Shown here: positions 38,238 through 46,695 of the stretch, piece after piece
Layout: every line of letters starts with the position of its first letter
How positions within the stretch are numbered: position 1 is the first letter of the stretch
Assembly (NCBI RefSeq): GCF_014699055.1
Contig: NZ_JACXAC010000006.1
Coordinates: 310,001 to 374,000, forward strand
DNA length: 64,000 nucleotides
Source: Hymenobacter armeniacus
GTDB lineage: Bacteria; Bacteroidota; Bacteroidia; Cytophagales; Hymenobacteraceae
Direction of reading: 5' to 3'
Translations under genes and position numbers: made by a program
Notes under the pieces: model-generated
Databases searched by the model: none
The model's input: only the letters and a program-made list of their open reading frames with translations
What the model was told of the DNA's origin: nothing

Positions 38238-38399
38238 TCAACCCGCCCACACCTCCTCTACCACTACATCCTGCGGGTTTTCTTTAACATTCACGTCAAT
38301 AAGCGCCCCCACGTTGCTCAAGCAGCTGGCGACAATCGGGCTGAGGTGACGCAGGTGCAGGGTTTGGCCGGCGCAGTGGTAGCGCTCGGTCAGCTTGTG
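38238..38399 (-). pseudogene. Degraded C-terminal remnant of a SulP-type transporter STAS domain
   Basis: A short frame of about 53 codons reads HKLTERYHCAG, TLHLRHLSP, and SNVGALIDVNVKENP, which resembles the end of the STAS domain of SulP inorganic-anion transporters. There is no upstream transporter body and no plausible start codon in this stretch, because the frame continues into the terminator of the next gene. I treat it as a decayed fragment. The call depends on recognition of a short stretch only and should be checked by a protein search. Confidence 0.5.
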
Positions 38400-38413
38400 G
38401 ATAGAAAACAAAA

Positions 38414-38456
38414 CGGCGGGTTGTCGGCAACCCAAGGCTGCGCCGACAACCCGCCG
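38414..38456 (-). terminator. Rho-independent terminator of the lipoprotein propeller gene
   Basis: A perfect 15-bp stem (38414-38428 with 38442-38456) and 13-base loop. On the minus strand it is followed by a T-rich run (38405-38413, read in reverse). It lies 20 bases downstream of the stop at 38477. Confidence 0.88.
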
Positions 38457-38476
38457 CTTCATCAAAAGCAGGCAGC

Positions 38477-39499
38477 TTAAAAACGCACCTTCACAATCTT
38501 AAACCGCGGCGACGTGGCGGTGTACGGGTACAGCACGTAGGCATCAGAGCCGCGCTTGGTGATGGTGGTGGGGCTCACGGCGCCGGTGGCGAAAGTGCCC
38601 GTGCTGCGCACGTTGGCCCAGGCATCGGTGCTACTGAGGCGGTACACGGTGCTTTGGCTGCCCGAAACGAGCAGCAGCGTTTGCGGGTCGGTGAGGAGCA
38701 GGCCGTCGGCGCCGGTCAGGCTCAGGCCGGCGGCGTTGGTGACGGCGGTGAAGCTGGCGGGAGTGGCAATGGGCACTTTGTAGAGGGTGCCGGTATTGGC
38801 TTTGGCCACAATCAGGTAGCCGTCGGGGTGGTACACGATGCCATTCAGGCCAAAGGCGGTGCCGGCGTCAAACTGCGGACTGGTCAGGAACACCGAGGCC
38901 ACGCCCTGCGGGTCGACCTTGTAGATGATGGGCGCGTTGCTGTCCGTCACGTAGGCGTTGCCGTCTTTGTCCACGGCAATGTCGTTGGCAAAGTGGTTGG
39001 GGTAAGTGGCCGCAGCGGGGAGGCCGCCCAGGTCCACGTAGTTGAGCAGGGCGCCGCTGGTGTTGTTGAAAATGGCCAGCGCGGCCCGCTTGCGCAGGGT
39101 GGCGGCCGTGGTGCGGGCCGGGTTCACGCCGTTGTCGGACACGGCCACCAGCACGCGGTTGCGGCCGGCGTCGAGGTTCACGCCGATGGTCGAAATCAGG
39201 CGGGAGTCGTCGGCCAGCTGGGCGAAGGTGCTGTCGTCCTTCACGGTGCTGATGACGCCCTTGGTGCGCGAGCTCACGATGAAGCGCTTGTTGGCATCGT
39301 CGTACTGCACGCCCTCCGGATGCAAGGCCGCCTGCGGCACACTGATGCGGTCGGGGTTCGTGACCGTGGGGGTGGTGATGTCTTCGTCTTTGGAGCAGCC
39401 GGGCAGCGTGCCCAGCAAGCCAGCCGCCAGGGCGGCAAGAACAACGAAGCGCGGCAGGCGCACGGGCCGGCGACGGCCAGAAAAGGCAGAACGAGACAT
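38477..39499 (-). CDS. Lipoprotein beta-propeller (SMP-30/gluconolactonase-like)
   Basis: 340 residues. The lipobox LPGC gives a lipidated Cys35 after a long signal region. The mature part is a six-bladed propeller-like sequence with short repeated phrases such as PEGVQYDDANKRFIVSSR, NHFANDIAVDKDGNAYVTDS and LNGIVYHPDGYLIVAK, the style of SMP-30/gluconolactonase and NHL proteins. Catalytic metal ligands of gluconolactonases cannot be assigned with confidence. It is probably a cell-envelope protein of unknown substrate. It is monocistronic on the minus strand with a clear terminator. Confidence 0.75.
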   Translation of the reverse strand: MSRSAFSGRRRPVRLPRFVVLAALAAGLLGTLPGCSKDEDITTPTVTNPDRISVPQAALHPEGVQYDDANKRFIVSSRTKGVISTVKDDSTFAQLADDSRLISTIGVNLDAGRNRVLVAVSDNGVNPARTTAATLRKRAALAIFNNTSGALLNYVDLGGLPAAATYPNHFANDIAVDKDGNAYVTDSNAPIIYKVDPQGVASVFLTSPQFDAGTAFGLNGIVYHPDGYLIVAKANTGTLYKVPIATPASFTAVTNAAGLSLTGADGLLLTDPQTLLLVSGSQSTVYRLSSTDAWANVRSTGTFATGAVSPTTITKRGSDAYVLYPYTATSPRFKIVKVRF

Positions 39500-39602
39500 A
39501 AGCGGGAGGTTTAAAATCCAAAGGATGAACTACCTGCTTGTACGTACCGCCGGGCAGAAGATATTCGAAACCGGATTAAAACGGGGTTAAAACGCCAGCA
39601 CC

Positions 39603-40769
39603 TCACCCGATGGCCTTCTGCACCCACGGCTTCAGGCCGGGCACCCGGGCCAGGCGCACGCCCGCGTTCACCAGCCACGGCTTGTTGCTGAGGAAGCGCA
39701 TCATCCGGTAGCTTTTGGCCAGCTTGCGGCTGATGCGGTGCGCCACCTGGGCGTCGTAGCTCCGCATGAAGTCGGCGCTAAACTCCTGCTTTTTGAAGCA
39801 GGCCAGCACCTGCTTGGCGGCCAGCATGCCGCTTTGCATGGCCGTGTCGATGCCGTGGCCCTGAATGGGGTCGATGAGCGAGGCCGCGTCGCCGCACAGC
39901 AGAAAGCGCGCGCCGCTCACGGGCACCGTGCGCCCGCCGCCCAGCGGCAGCCCAAAGCCCTGAATGGCGCCCAGCTGCCGGGCGTCGTCGAAGCGGCCGG
40001 CCAGGGCGGGGTGCGTGGCCAGCAGCTCGGGCAGCACCTGCTTCAGGTCGACTTTGTGCCGGGCCACCGTTTCCGACAGCATGCCCAGGCCCACGTTGTA
40101 GCGGCCCTGGCCCACGGGGAAAATCCAGAGGTAGCCCTGCAGGTAATCCTTCGTGAAGAAATATTCCGTGAGGCCGGCTTCGGCGTCTTTGATGTTTTCG
40201 AAATAAGCCCGCACGCCGGCGCAGTGGTGGGCGCGGTCGAGGGGCATGGGCAGCAACTGGCGGCGCACCACCGAGTTGGCCCCGTCGCAGCCGATGACCA
40301 CCTGACAGGTAAGCTCGGCGCCTTCGGCCAGGTGCAGGCGCACGCACTCCGCGTCCACGTGCAGGCCTTTGAGGATGGTGTTTTCGAGAATGGTGGTGGG
40401 CGTGTGCAGGCGCACCAGCTCCAGCAGCGCAGCGTCGAAGGTTTCGCGGGGGCTGTTGAAGCTGGGCAGCTTCCAGCGCATCCAGAGGCTGTCGCCGTTG
40501 GGCGCCACTAGGCGCGACTGGCGCACGGCGTCGAGCGGCTGCAGCTGCCACAGGGCCTCGGCAAAGGCGGGGTCGAGCTGGCGCAGGGCCTTCAGGGCGT
40601 GGCCGGGAATGGCGTCGCCGCACACCTTGTCGCGCGGGAACTGGGCCTTGTCCAGCAGCGCCACCCGCAGGCCGCTAGCCCGCAGGGCCAGCGCACAGGC
40701 CGCGCCCGCCGGCCCGGCCCCGATGATGGCCACATCGTAATCAGAAGCAGAAGAAGCAGGTACCGACAC
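39603..40769 (-). CDS. Geranylgeranyl-reductase-family FAD oxidoreductase
   Basis: 388 residues. A flavoprotein of the ChlP/geranylgeranyl reductase group: an N-terminal dinucleotide-binding motif (VAIIGAGPAGAACALAL), the DKVCGDAIPG motif typical of this group, and the second FAD-contact segment FLLCGDAASLIDPIQGHGIDTAMQSGM. Members reduce isoprenoid double bonds or act on related lipids; the substrate here is unknown. The only in-frame start before the FAD motif is a GTG at 40769. It lies divergent from the GAF genes with a gap of about 80 bases. Confidence 0.85.
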   Translation of the reverse strand: MSVPASSASDYDVAIIGAGPAGAACALALRASGLRVALLDKAQFPRDKVCGDAIPGHALKALRQLDPAFAEALWQLQPLDAVRQSRLVAPNGDSLWMRWKLPSFNSPRETFDAALLELVRLHTPTTILENTILKGLHVDAECVRLHLAEGAELTCQVVIGCDGANSVVRRQLLPMPLDRAHHCAGVRAYFENIKDAEAGLTEYFFTKDYLQGYLWIFPVGQGRYNVGLGMLSETVARHKVDLKQVLPELLATHPALAGRFDDARQLGAIQGFGLPLGGGRTVPVSGARFLLCGDAASLIDPIQGHGIDTAMQSGMLAAKQVLACFKKQEFSADFMRSYDAQVAHRISRKLAKSYRMMRFLSNKPWLVNAGVRLARVPGLKPWVQKAIG

Positions 40770-40846
40770 GCCTCCAAAGGTAACGGACGACTTGCAGCCC
40801 GCCCGCGGGCCGAACCCCTACCGGCCTCTGCCCGTTTTTCACTAGC

Positions 40847-41593
40847 TTGCCCTCTACCACCTTTTCTACCCTGCCGGACGTGACTCCCTTCCTCGCCTCC
40901 CTGATTCCGGCCAACGACGACGCCCGCCTGCGCGCCCTCGACCGCTACCAGCTGCTCGACGCCCGCAGCGAACAAGTGCTCGACGACGTGGTGGCCGCCA
41001 CCGCCCGGCTCTTTCGGGTATCCAACGCCATGATTTCCATCGTGGAAAAAGACACCGTGCTGGTGAAAGCGCCCTACAACCTGCCGGCCCCCATCGAGCG
41101 GGTGCCGCGCGAGCAAAGCCTGTGCTCGGCCACCATTCTGCAAAACGACACGGCCGTGTTCGAAAACCTCGACCACTCCAGCGCGCCCGGCGTCGACACC
41201 TCGCTGGTGCGGCAGATGGGGCTGCGCTTCTATGCCGGCCACAACCTGCGCACGCCCGATGGCCACAACCTCGGCGCGCTGTGCCTGCTCGACGGCCCGC
41301 CCCGCCGCTTCACCCCGGCCGAGCGCACGCTGCTGGGCCGCCTGGCCGGGCTGGTGATGCGCCTGCTGGAGCTGCGCCGCCTGCTGGGCGCTCACGCCGG
41401 CGCCACCGTGGCCCTCTGGGAACTGGTGTACCGCGCCATCGGCGAGCAGCTGGGCCGCCTGGGCGCGCTGGCCGAGCGGCAACGGCTGGGAAGCGGCCCC
41501 ACCCGCGAGCTGGCCCCGGCCGTGGCGCAAGAAGCCGGAGCCATCGTGGGCATCATCGACCAGTTTCTGGTTTCAACGCTCCAACGCCGCTAA
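40847..41593 (+). CDS. GAF-domain protein, paralogue 1
   Basis: 248 residues, cytoplasmic. A single GAF sensor domain occupies about residues 35-180. Recognisable parts are RYQLLDARSEQVLDDVVAA, the REQSLCSATILQND segment and FYAGHNLRTPDGHNLGALCLLD, which matches the GAF signature used by many bacterial light or redox sensors. No histidine kinase or diguanylate-cyclase output domain follows, only a helical tail. The start must be a TTG at 40847 or an internal GTG at 40880, since no ATG is suitable. It is highly similar to the next gene, suggesting tandem duplication. Confidence 0.8.
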   Translation: MPSTTFSTLPDVTPFLASLIPANDDARLRALDRYQLLDARSEQVLDDVVAATARLFRVSNAMISIVEKDTVLVKAPYNLPAPIERVPREQSLCSATILQNDTAVFENLDHSSAPGVDTSLVRQMGLRFYAGHNLRTPDGHNLGALCLLDGPPRRFTPAERTLLGRLAGLVMRLLELRRLLGAHAGATVALWELVYRAIGEQLGRLGALAERQRLGSGPTRELAPAVAQEAGAIVGIIDQFLVSTLQRR

Positions 41594-41741
41594 CCGCGCC
41601 GGCACCCGCCGACCGGGCCACGCAACCCTGCCCCCCTGGCAGCGGTACAAGTCGGGGCCGACAGCTCAGCCGTATGCGCACGGGGCTTGCACGGCCCGTA
41701 GTGGTTGGCCCTTCTGGCCGGCTTTTTCTTTTCCTTTTGTT

Positions 41742-42452
41742 TTGGCTGATACTTCCACTTCCCTGATACCGGCCAACGACGCGGCCCGGCTCGACGCCCT
41801 CGACCGCTACCAGCTGCTGGACGCCCGCAGCGAAAAGGTGCTCGACGACGTGGTGGCCGCCACCGCCCGGCTGTTCCGCGCTTCCAACGCCATGCTCTCC
41901 ATCGTAGAGCAAAACCAGGTGCTGGTGAAGGCGCCCTACAACCTGCCCGTGCCCATCGAGCGAATTCCGCGCGAGCAAAGCATTTGCTCGGCCACCATTT
42001 TGCAAAACGACACGGCCGTGTTCGAAGACCTGGCCCAGGCCACCATTCCCGGCGTCGACACCTCGCTGGTGCAGCAGTTGGGCCTGCATTTCTACGCCGG
42101 CCACAACCTGCGCACGCCCGATGGCTTCAACCTGGGCTCGCTGTGCGTGTACGACGGCCCGCCCCGTCAGTTTTTGCCCATCGAGCGGACCTTGCTGGCC
42201 ATCCTGGCGGGCCTGGTGATGCGCCTGCTGGAGCTGCGCCGCACCCTGGGCGCCCACACCGACCGCACCGCCGTGCTGTGGGAGCCCGTGTACCGGGCCA
42301 TTGGCGGCCAGCTGGCGCGCCTGAGCGCCCTGGCCGAGCGCCCCGCCCCCACCGGCGGCCCCGCACCCATCACCGACGGTGTGGTGGCTGAAGTGAAAGC
42401 CATTGCCGACGTCGTCGACCAGTTTGTGGCGGCCACCCTCAAGCGGGCGTAA
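41742..42452 (+). CDS. GAF-domain protein, paralogue 2
   Basis: 236 residues with the same layout as the preceding gene: one GAF domain and a helical C-terminal tail, differing mainly in the tail and at scattered positions. Here too the apparent start is a TTG (41742). The near-identical blocks (DARSEKVLDDVVAATARLF, YNLPVPIERIPREQS, FYAGHNLRTPDG) show a recent tandem duplication rather than two unrelated sensors. dxr starts 54 bases after its stop, so the three genes could be co-transcribed. Confidence 0.8.
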   Translation: MADTSTSLIPANDAARLDALDRYQLLDARSEKVLDDVVAATARLFRASNAMLSIVEQNQVLVKAPYNLPVPIERIPREQSICSATILQNDTAVFEDLAQATIPGVDTSLVQQLGLHFYAGHNLRTPDGFNLGSLCVYDGPPRQFLPIERTLLAILAGLVMRLLELRRTLGAHTDRTAVLWEPVYRAIGGQLARLSALAERPAPTGGPAPITDGVVAEVKAIADVVDQFVAATLKRA

Positions 42453-42506
42453 GGGCGCGAGCATGGGAGGGGCGTACTTTTGCGTCGTTTCCGTGTTTAT
42501 AGCAAT

Positions 42507-43673
42507 ATGGTTGAAAAAAATGAGGTGAAAACGCTGGCGTTGCTGGGCGCCACGGGCTCCATTGGCACGCAGGCGCTGGAGGTGGTGCGGCAGCAGCCGG
42601 GCCGGTTCCGGGTGGCGGTGCTCAGTGCGCAGCGGCAGTGGGAGCTGCTGGCACAGCAGGCGCGGGAGTTTCGGCCGGCGGTGGTCGTCATTGGCGACGA
42701 AAGCTGCTACCAGGCCCTGAAAGAGGCGCTGGCCCAGCAGCCCGAAACCGAAGTATTGGCCGGTGCCACGGCGCTGGCCGAAGTGGTGACGCGCCCCGAA
42801 ATCGACATCGTGCTCACGGCCCTGGTGGGCTACGCGGGCCTGCTGCCCACGGTGGCCGCCATCCGGGCCGGCAAGGACATTGCCCTGGCCAACAAGGAAA
42901 CGCTGGTGGTGGCCGGTGAGCTCATCACGGGCCTCGTGCGCCAGCACAACGTGCGCCTGCTGCCCGTCGACTCCGAGCACTCGGCCATATTCCAGTGCTT
43001 GGTGGGCGAGGAACTGAACCCCATCGAAAAAATCATCCTCACGGCCTCCGGGGGCCCTTTCCGCGGGCGCACTGCCCGCGAGATGGAAGCCGTGACCAAG
43101 GCCCAGGCCCTGAAGCACCCCAACTGGGACATGGGCGCCAAAATCACCATCGATTCGGCCTCGCTCATGAACAAGGGCCTGGAGGTGATTGAGGCCAAGT
43201 GGCTGTTCGGCCTGACCAACGAGCAGATTGACGTGGTGGTGCACCCGCAAAGCATCGTGCACTCGCTGGTGCAGTTCGAGGACGGCTCGCTGAAAGCCCA
43301 ATTGGGCTTGCCCGACATGAAGCTGCCCATTCAATACGCACTGGGCTACCCGCAGCGGCTGGCCAATACCTTCCCCCGCTTCTCGTTTCTCGACTACCCC
43401 ACCCTCACCTTCGAGGCGCCCGACCGGGTGGCATTTCCCAACCTGGAGCTGGCCTTTGGGGCCATGCGGCGGGGCGGCAACGCGCCCTGCGTGCTCAACG
43501 CGGCCAACGAAGTGGCCGTGGCCGCATTTTTGCGGGAGCAGGTGGGCTTCCGGCAGATGTCGGACCTGGTGGCGGAGTGCCTGGCGCGGGTATCGTACCT
43601 TGCCGAGCCAATCTTGGCCGACCTGGTGGCTACCGACGCGGAAACGCGCCGCCTCGCCGAAACCTTGGTTTAA
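42507..43673 (+). CDS. dxr: 1-deoxy-D-xylulose 5-phosphate reductoisomerase
   Basis: 388 residues. Second enzyme of the MEP isoprenoid pathway: NADPH- and divalent-metal-dependent conversion of DXP to MEP. The NADPH motif GATGSIG (14-20), metal-binding VDSEHSAIFQ near 151-160, the substrate segment SGGPFRGRTAREM and the flexible HPNWDMGAKITIDSASLMNKG loop are all present. The start is the ATG at 42507 (MVEKNEV), which gives the family N-terminus. The gene precedes rseP, a common neighbour in many bacteria, with a repeat in the gap. Confidence 0.97.
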   Translation: MVEKNEVKTLALLGATGSIGTQALEVVRQQPGRFRVAVLSAQRQWELLAQQAREFRPAVVVIGDESCYQALKEALAQQPETEVLAGATALAEVVTRPEIDIVLTALVGYAGLLPTVAAIRAGKDIALANKETLVVAGELITGLVRQHNVRLLPVDSEHSAIFQCLVGEELNPIEKIILTASGGPFRGRTAREMEAVTKAQALKHPNWDMGAKITIDSASLMNKGLEVIEAKWLFGLTNEQIDVVVHPQSIVHSLVQFEDGSLKAQLGLPDMKLPIQYALGYPQRLANTFPRFSFLDYPTLTFEAPDRVAFPNLELAFGAMRRGGNAPCVLNAANEVAVAAFLREQVGFRQMSDLVAECLARVSYLAEPILADLVATDAETRRLAETLV

Positions 43674-43679
43674 AAATCG

Positions 43680-43786
43680 TTGTCATGCTGACGAAGGAAG
43701 CATCTTATCACGGCTGCCTTCGCCAGATTTACTCCCCCCCTGCAGCGCGAGCGTGATAAGGTCCTTCGCTTCGCTCAGGATGACAG
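43680..43786. repeat. Paired inverted repeat, family B, copy 1 (between dxr and rseP)
   Basis: Imperfect arms at 43680-43712 and 43752-43786. The core GTCATnCTGAnCGAAGnA is shared with the copy at 45162-45269 and resembles the widespread repeat that gives the false peptide SFASLRMT when translated. Confidence 0.8.
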
Positions 43787-43819
43787 ATAAATAAAAAATC
43801 CCCCTTGGCTATCCTCACC

Positions 43820-45151
43820 ATGATTGGCCAGCTTGTGCTGGCGCTTTCCATCCTTGTCGGCTTGCACGAATTCGGCCATTTCGCCTTCGCCAAGCTGTTT
43901 AAAATCCGGGTCGATAAGTTCTACATCTTCTTCGACTTCCTGTTTCCAATGCCCAACGTGGCCAACTTTGCGTTGGTGAAAAAGAAAATCGGCGAGACGG
44001 AATACGGCATCGGCTGGTTTCCGCTGGGCGGCTACGTGCAGATTCACGGCATGATTGACGAGACGCAGGACGCCTCGGCCCTGGCCGGCCCGCCGCAGCC
44101 CGACGAATTCCGCGGCAAGCCGGCCTGGCAGCGCCTGCTGGTGATGCTGGGCGGCATCATCATGAACGTGATTTTGGGCATTGCCATTTTCGCGGCCATG
44201 ACGGCCCACTACGGCGAGACGTTTCTGCCGGCCTCGGAGGCGCGCTACGGCATTATTCCCAACGGCTTGGGCCGCGAAATCGGCTTCCGCACCGGCGACA
44301 AGATTGTGAAAATCAACGGCCGGCCGTTCACCGAGTTCGACGACGTGTTCAAGCCCGACGTCATCATGGGCGACAATTCCTACTACACCGTGGAGCGCAA
44401 CGGGCAGCTGGAAGACCTCAAAATCCCGAAAAACTTCCTCGACAAGTTCAGCAAGCAAAGCGAGGACAGCCTGTTGGTGCGCCCCCGCGAAACCTTCGCC
44501 GTGGACCGCGTGACGCCCGGCGGCAACGCTTCCAAAGCGGGCCTGCTGGCCGGCGACGTCATCACGAGCGTGGCCGGGCGGCCGGTGCAGTTCTTCGACG
44601 AGCTGCAGGCCGTATTGCTCGCCAACAAAGGCAAGACCGTGGCCACCGTGGTGCAGCGCGGCAGCCAAACCCTCACGCTGAACATCCCGGTCACGGAGTC
44701 GGGCCGCATCGGCTTCGAGCGCAAGTCGACCCTGAAAGTGGGTACCCGCAAATACACCGTGGCCGAGGCCATTCCGGCGGGCGTGAAGAAAGCCTTTGGT
44801 GTGATTGGCCTGCAGGCCCGCGCTTTCGCCAAGATTGGCCGCGGCGAGATTTCGGCTTCCGAAAGCTTGGGCGGGCCGGTGGAAATTGCCCAGCAATTTG
44901 GCGGCACCTGGGACTGGCAACACTTCTGGGGCCTGGCCGGCGGCCTGAGCATGGTGCTGGCCTTTATGAACCTGCTGCCCATTCCGGCCCTCGACGGCGG
45001 CCACGTGGTGTTCCTGCTCTACGAGATGATTCTGCGCCGCAAGCCCTCCGATGCCTTCCTGGAAGGCGCCCAGCGCGTGGGCACGGTCCTGATTCTGGCC
45101 CTGATGGCCTACGTCATCGTGTTCAAGCAGGTGATGAAACTGTTCAATTAA
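43820..45151 (+). CDS. rseP: Site-2 metalloprotease RseP family
   Basis: 443 residues. Membrane zinc protease that performs regulated intramembrane proteolysis. The first helix carries HEFGH (His16-Glu17-x-x-His20), a PDZ domain sits in the middle (about 215-285, VDRVTPGGNASKAGLLAGDVI) and the C-terminal PIPALDGGHVVF contains the conserved LDG motif. Two further C-terminal transmembrane segments complete the topology. The ATG at 43820 is chosen over a TTG five codons earlier. The gene follows dxr. Its substrate anti-sigma factor is not in the window. Confidence 0.95.
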   Translation: MIGQLVLALSILVGLHEFGHFAFAKLFKIRVDKFYIFFDFLFPMPNVANFALVKKKIGETEYGIGWFPLGGYVQIHGMIDETQDASALAGPPQPDEFRGKPAWQRLLVMLGGIIMNVILGIAIFAAMTAHYGETFLPASEARYGIIPNGLGREIGFRTGDKIVKINGRPFTEFDDVFKPDVIMGDNSYYTVERNGQLEDLKIPKNFLDKFSKQSEDSLLVRPRETFAVDRVTPGGNASKAGLLAGDVITSVAGRPVQFFDELQAVLLANKGKTVATVVQRGSQTLTLNIPVTESGRIGFERKSTLKVGTRKYTVAEAIPAGVKKAFGVIGLQARAFAKIGRGEISASESLGGPVEIAQQFGGTWDWQHFWGLAGGLSMVLAFMNLLPIPALDGGHVVFLLYEMILRRKPSDAFLEGAQRVGTVLILALMAYVIVFKQVMKLFN

Positions 45152-45161
45152 GCAGACTCGC

Positions 45162-45269
45162 GTCTGTCATCCTGAGCAAAGCGAAGGACCTTATCACCGC
45201 CGAACGAAGCGCAGTAACTCAACTGTTGCAGGCATGATAAGGTCCTTCGCTTTGCTCAGGATGACAGAC
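45162..45269. repeat. Paired inverted repeat, family B, copy 2
   Basis: Perfect 35-bp arms at 45162-45196 and 45235-45269 around a 38-base loop. The right arm extends an upstream false reading frame into the next gene. Confidence 0.92.
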
Positions 45270-45299
45270 GCCCCCGTTATCAAACCCGCTCCCACGCCC

Positions 45300-45803
45300 A
45301 TGCGCTTGCTTGCCACCCTCGCTGCCCTGGTGCTGCTACTGCCGCTGGCGGGCGCGGCCCCGGCGCTGCACGCCTACCACAGCACCATCACGGAGCTGCG
45401 CTACAACGCGGCCAAGCAGCAGCTGGAGCTGTCGGTGAAGGTGTTCACCGACGACTTTGAAAAGGCCATTTCCAAAGGCCAGCCCACGCCCGTGAACCTC
45501 ACCGATGCCGGCCCGCGCCCCCTCGCGCTGGCCACGGCCTACCTGCAGCGCACGCTGCAGGTGCGCACCACGGTGGGAGCAGCGCTGCAGCTGCAGGTGC
45601 TGGGCATGCAGGCCGAGAACGACGGCTACTGGCTGTTCTGCAAAGTGCCGCTGCCCGGCCCCCAGCCCGGCGTGCAGCTGCGCCAGGCCATGATGCTGGA
45701 AGTATTTGGCGATGAAATGAACATCGTGAACGTGGAGGCCAACGGCAAAAAGCAAAGCGCCCTGTTTCGGGCCGGCCATGAGCAGGAAACCCTGACCTGG
45801 TAG
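45300..45803 (+). CDS. DUF6702 family secreted protein
   Basis: 167 residues. From the ATG at 45300, a signal peptide (LLATLAALVLLLPLAGA-AP) leads into a DUF6702-like domain: HAYHSTITELRYN, LELSVKVFTDDFEKAI and MMLEVFGDEMNIVNVE. Proteins of this family are small, exported and of unknown function in Bacteroidota. Reading frames starting earlier come from the inverted repeat and are artefacts. It lies 29 bases before a convergent gene. Confidence 0.82.
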   Translation: MRLLATLAALVLLLPLAGAAPALHAYHSTITELRYNAAKQQLELSVKVFTDDFEKAISKGQPTPVNLTDAGPRPLALATAYLQRTLQVRTTVGAALQLQVLGMQAENDGYWLFCKVPLPGPQPGVQLRQAMMLEVFGDEMNIVNVEANGKKQSALFRAGHEQETLTW

Positions 45804-45832
45804 CCTCCCTGTCGTGACGATGCCCGGGGCGG

Positions 45833-46498
45833 TTACTGGCTGATGGCGTGGCGCAGAAACTGGCAAAACGGCACCATGGCGCGGAAAACCTCCAGCACAT
45901 AGGCCCGAAAATCCTCGTGGTTGAGCACGTCGGCATCGGCCATCTGATGCGTGGCCACGAAGCTTTTGTGCTTCAACAGCTCAATTTCGGGGTGGTCGGC
46001 GGCATAGGCGGCGGGGGCTTTCTTGAGCCGGTCGCCGCCCAGGCCGCCGAAGTAGCGCTGGAAATCCGGCGCGGCCAGCAGCGTTTTCAGCTCGTCGGCG
46101 TTGTAGTCGATTTCCTGGCGAATGGCGGCCAATTGTTCCTTTTCGGGCTGGTACATGCCGCCGGCGATGAGCGTGTTGCCGTTGGGCCCCAGCTGCAGGT
46201 AGTAGCCCGGCGTTTCGATGTCTTTGCCGCTGGCCGTGAAGTACACCGAAAAATGCGTCTTGTAGGGGTCCTTGTTGTTGCTGAAGCGCACGTCGCGGTA
46301 AATGCGGAACACGCTTTTGCGGCCCTCAGGCCCGGCCAGTTCCGTGTCTAGCTTCTGCAATTCCTGAAACCAATACTCGGCGTCTTCCACAAACTGGGCG
46401 CGTAGCTGGTCATAAGTGGCTTTGCGCTCCTGAAACCAGGGCCGCTCGTTGTGCTTGGCGAGGCCGGAGAGGAAGGTAAAAAGAGGTTTTAGCTGCAT
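45833..46498 (-). CDS. DUF2461 (TIGR02453) family protein
   Basis: 221 residues, cytoplasmic. The start FTFLSGLAKHNERPWFQERK, the block FRIYRDVRFSNNKDPYKTHFSVYF and GYYLQLGPNGNTLIAGGMY are signature segments of the DUF2461 family. The biochemical function of this family is not established. The protein is complete. Confidence 0.9.
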   Translation of the reverse strand: MQLKPLFTFLSGLAKHNERPWFQERKATYDQLRAQFVEDAEYWFQELQKLDTELAGPEGRKSVFRIYRDVRFSNNKDPYKTHFSVYFTASGKDIETPGYYLQLGPNGNTLIAGGMYQPEKEQLAAIRQEIDYNADELKTLLAAPDFQRYFGGLGGDRLKKAPAAYAADHPEIELLKHKSFVATHQMADADVLNHEDFRAYVLEVFRAMVPFCQFLRHAISQ

Positions 46499-46520
46499 GG
46501 AATCGGGTAAATTGGACGGT

Positions 46521-46691
46521 CAAACTCCCCTCCTTACCAAGGAGGGGATGTTCGAGCCAACGGCTCGAACGGGGGTGGTTGTGGGGGGTGAACGGCTCGC
46601 AGCCGTGTGGTTCGCCCATCGTTCAACGAGTGCAACCACCCCAGCTCGCGCTTCGCGTAAGCGTCCCCTCCTCAACGGAGGAGGGGAGTTG
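46521..46691. repeat. Composite intergenic repeat, family F
   Basis: Outer arms near 46521-46535 (CAAACTCCCCTCCTT) and 46677-46691 are inverted and nearly complementary. Between them are inner inverted elements, GGGGTGGTTG (about 46571-46580) with CAACCACCCC (46633-46642). It overlaps the last bases of the convergent phosphoesterase-fusion gene. Confidence 0.75.
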
Positions 46692-46695
46692 ATGT

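Noticed and set aside
40847..42452. Assembly artefact as an explanation of the GAF gene pair
   Set aside because: The two copies differ at many positions spread through the domain and in the tails, so they are true paralogues.
45234..45299. Extra N-terminal residues before the DUF6702 protein (including the phrase SFALLRMT)
   Set aside because: They are the translation of the inverted-repeat arm, a known artefact of that repeat family.
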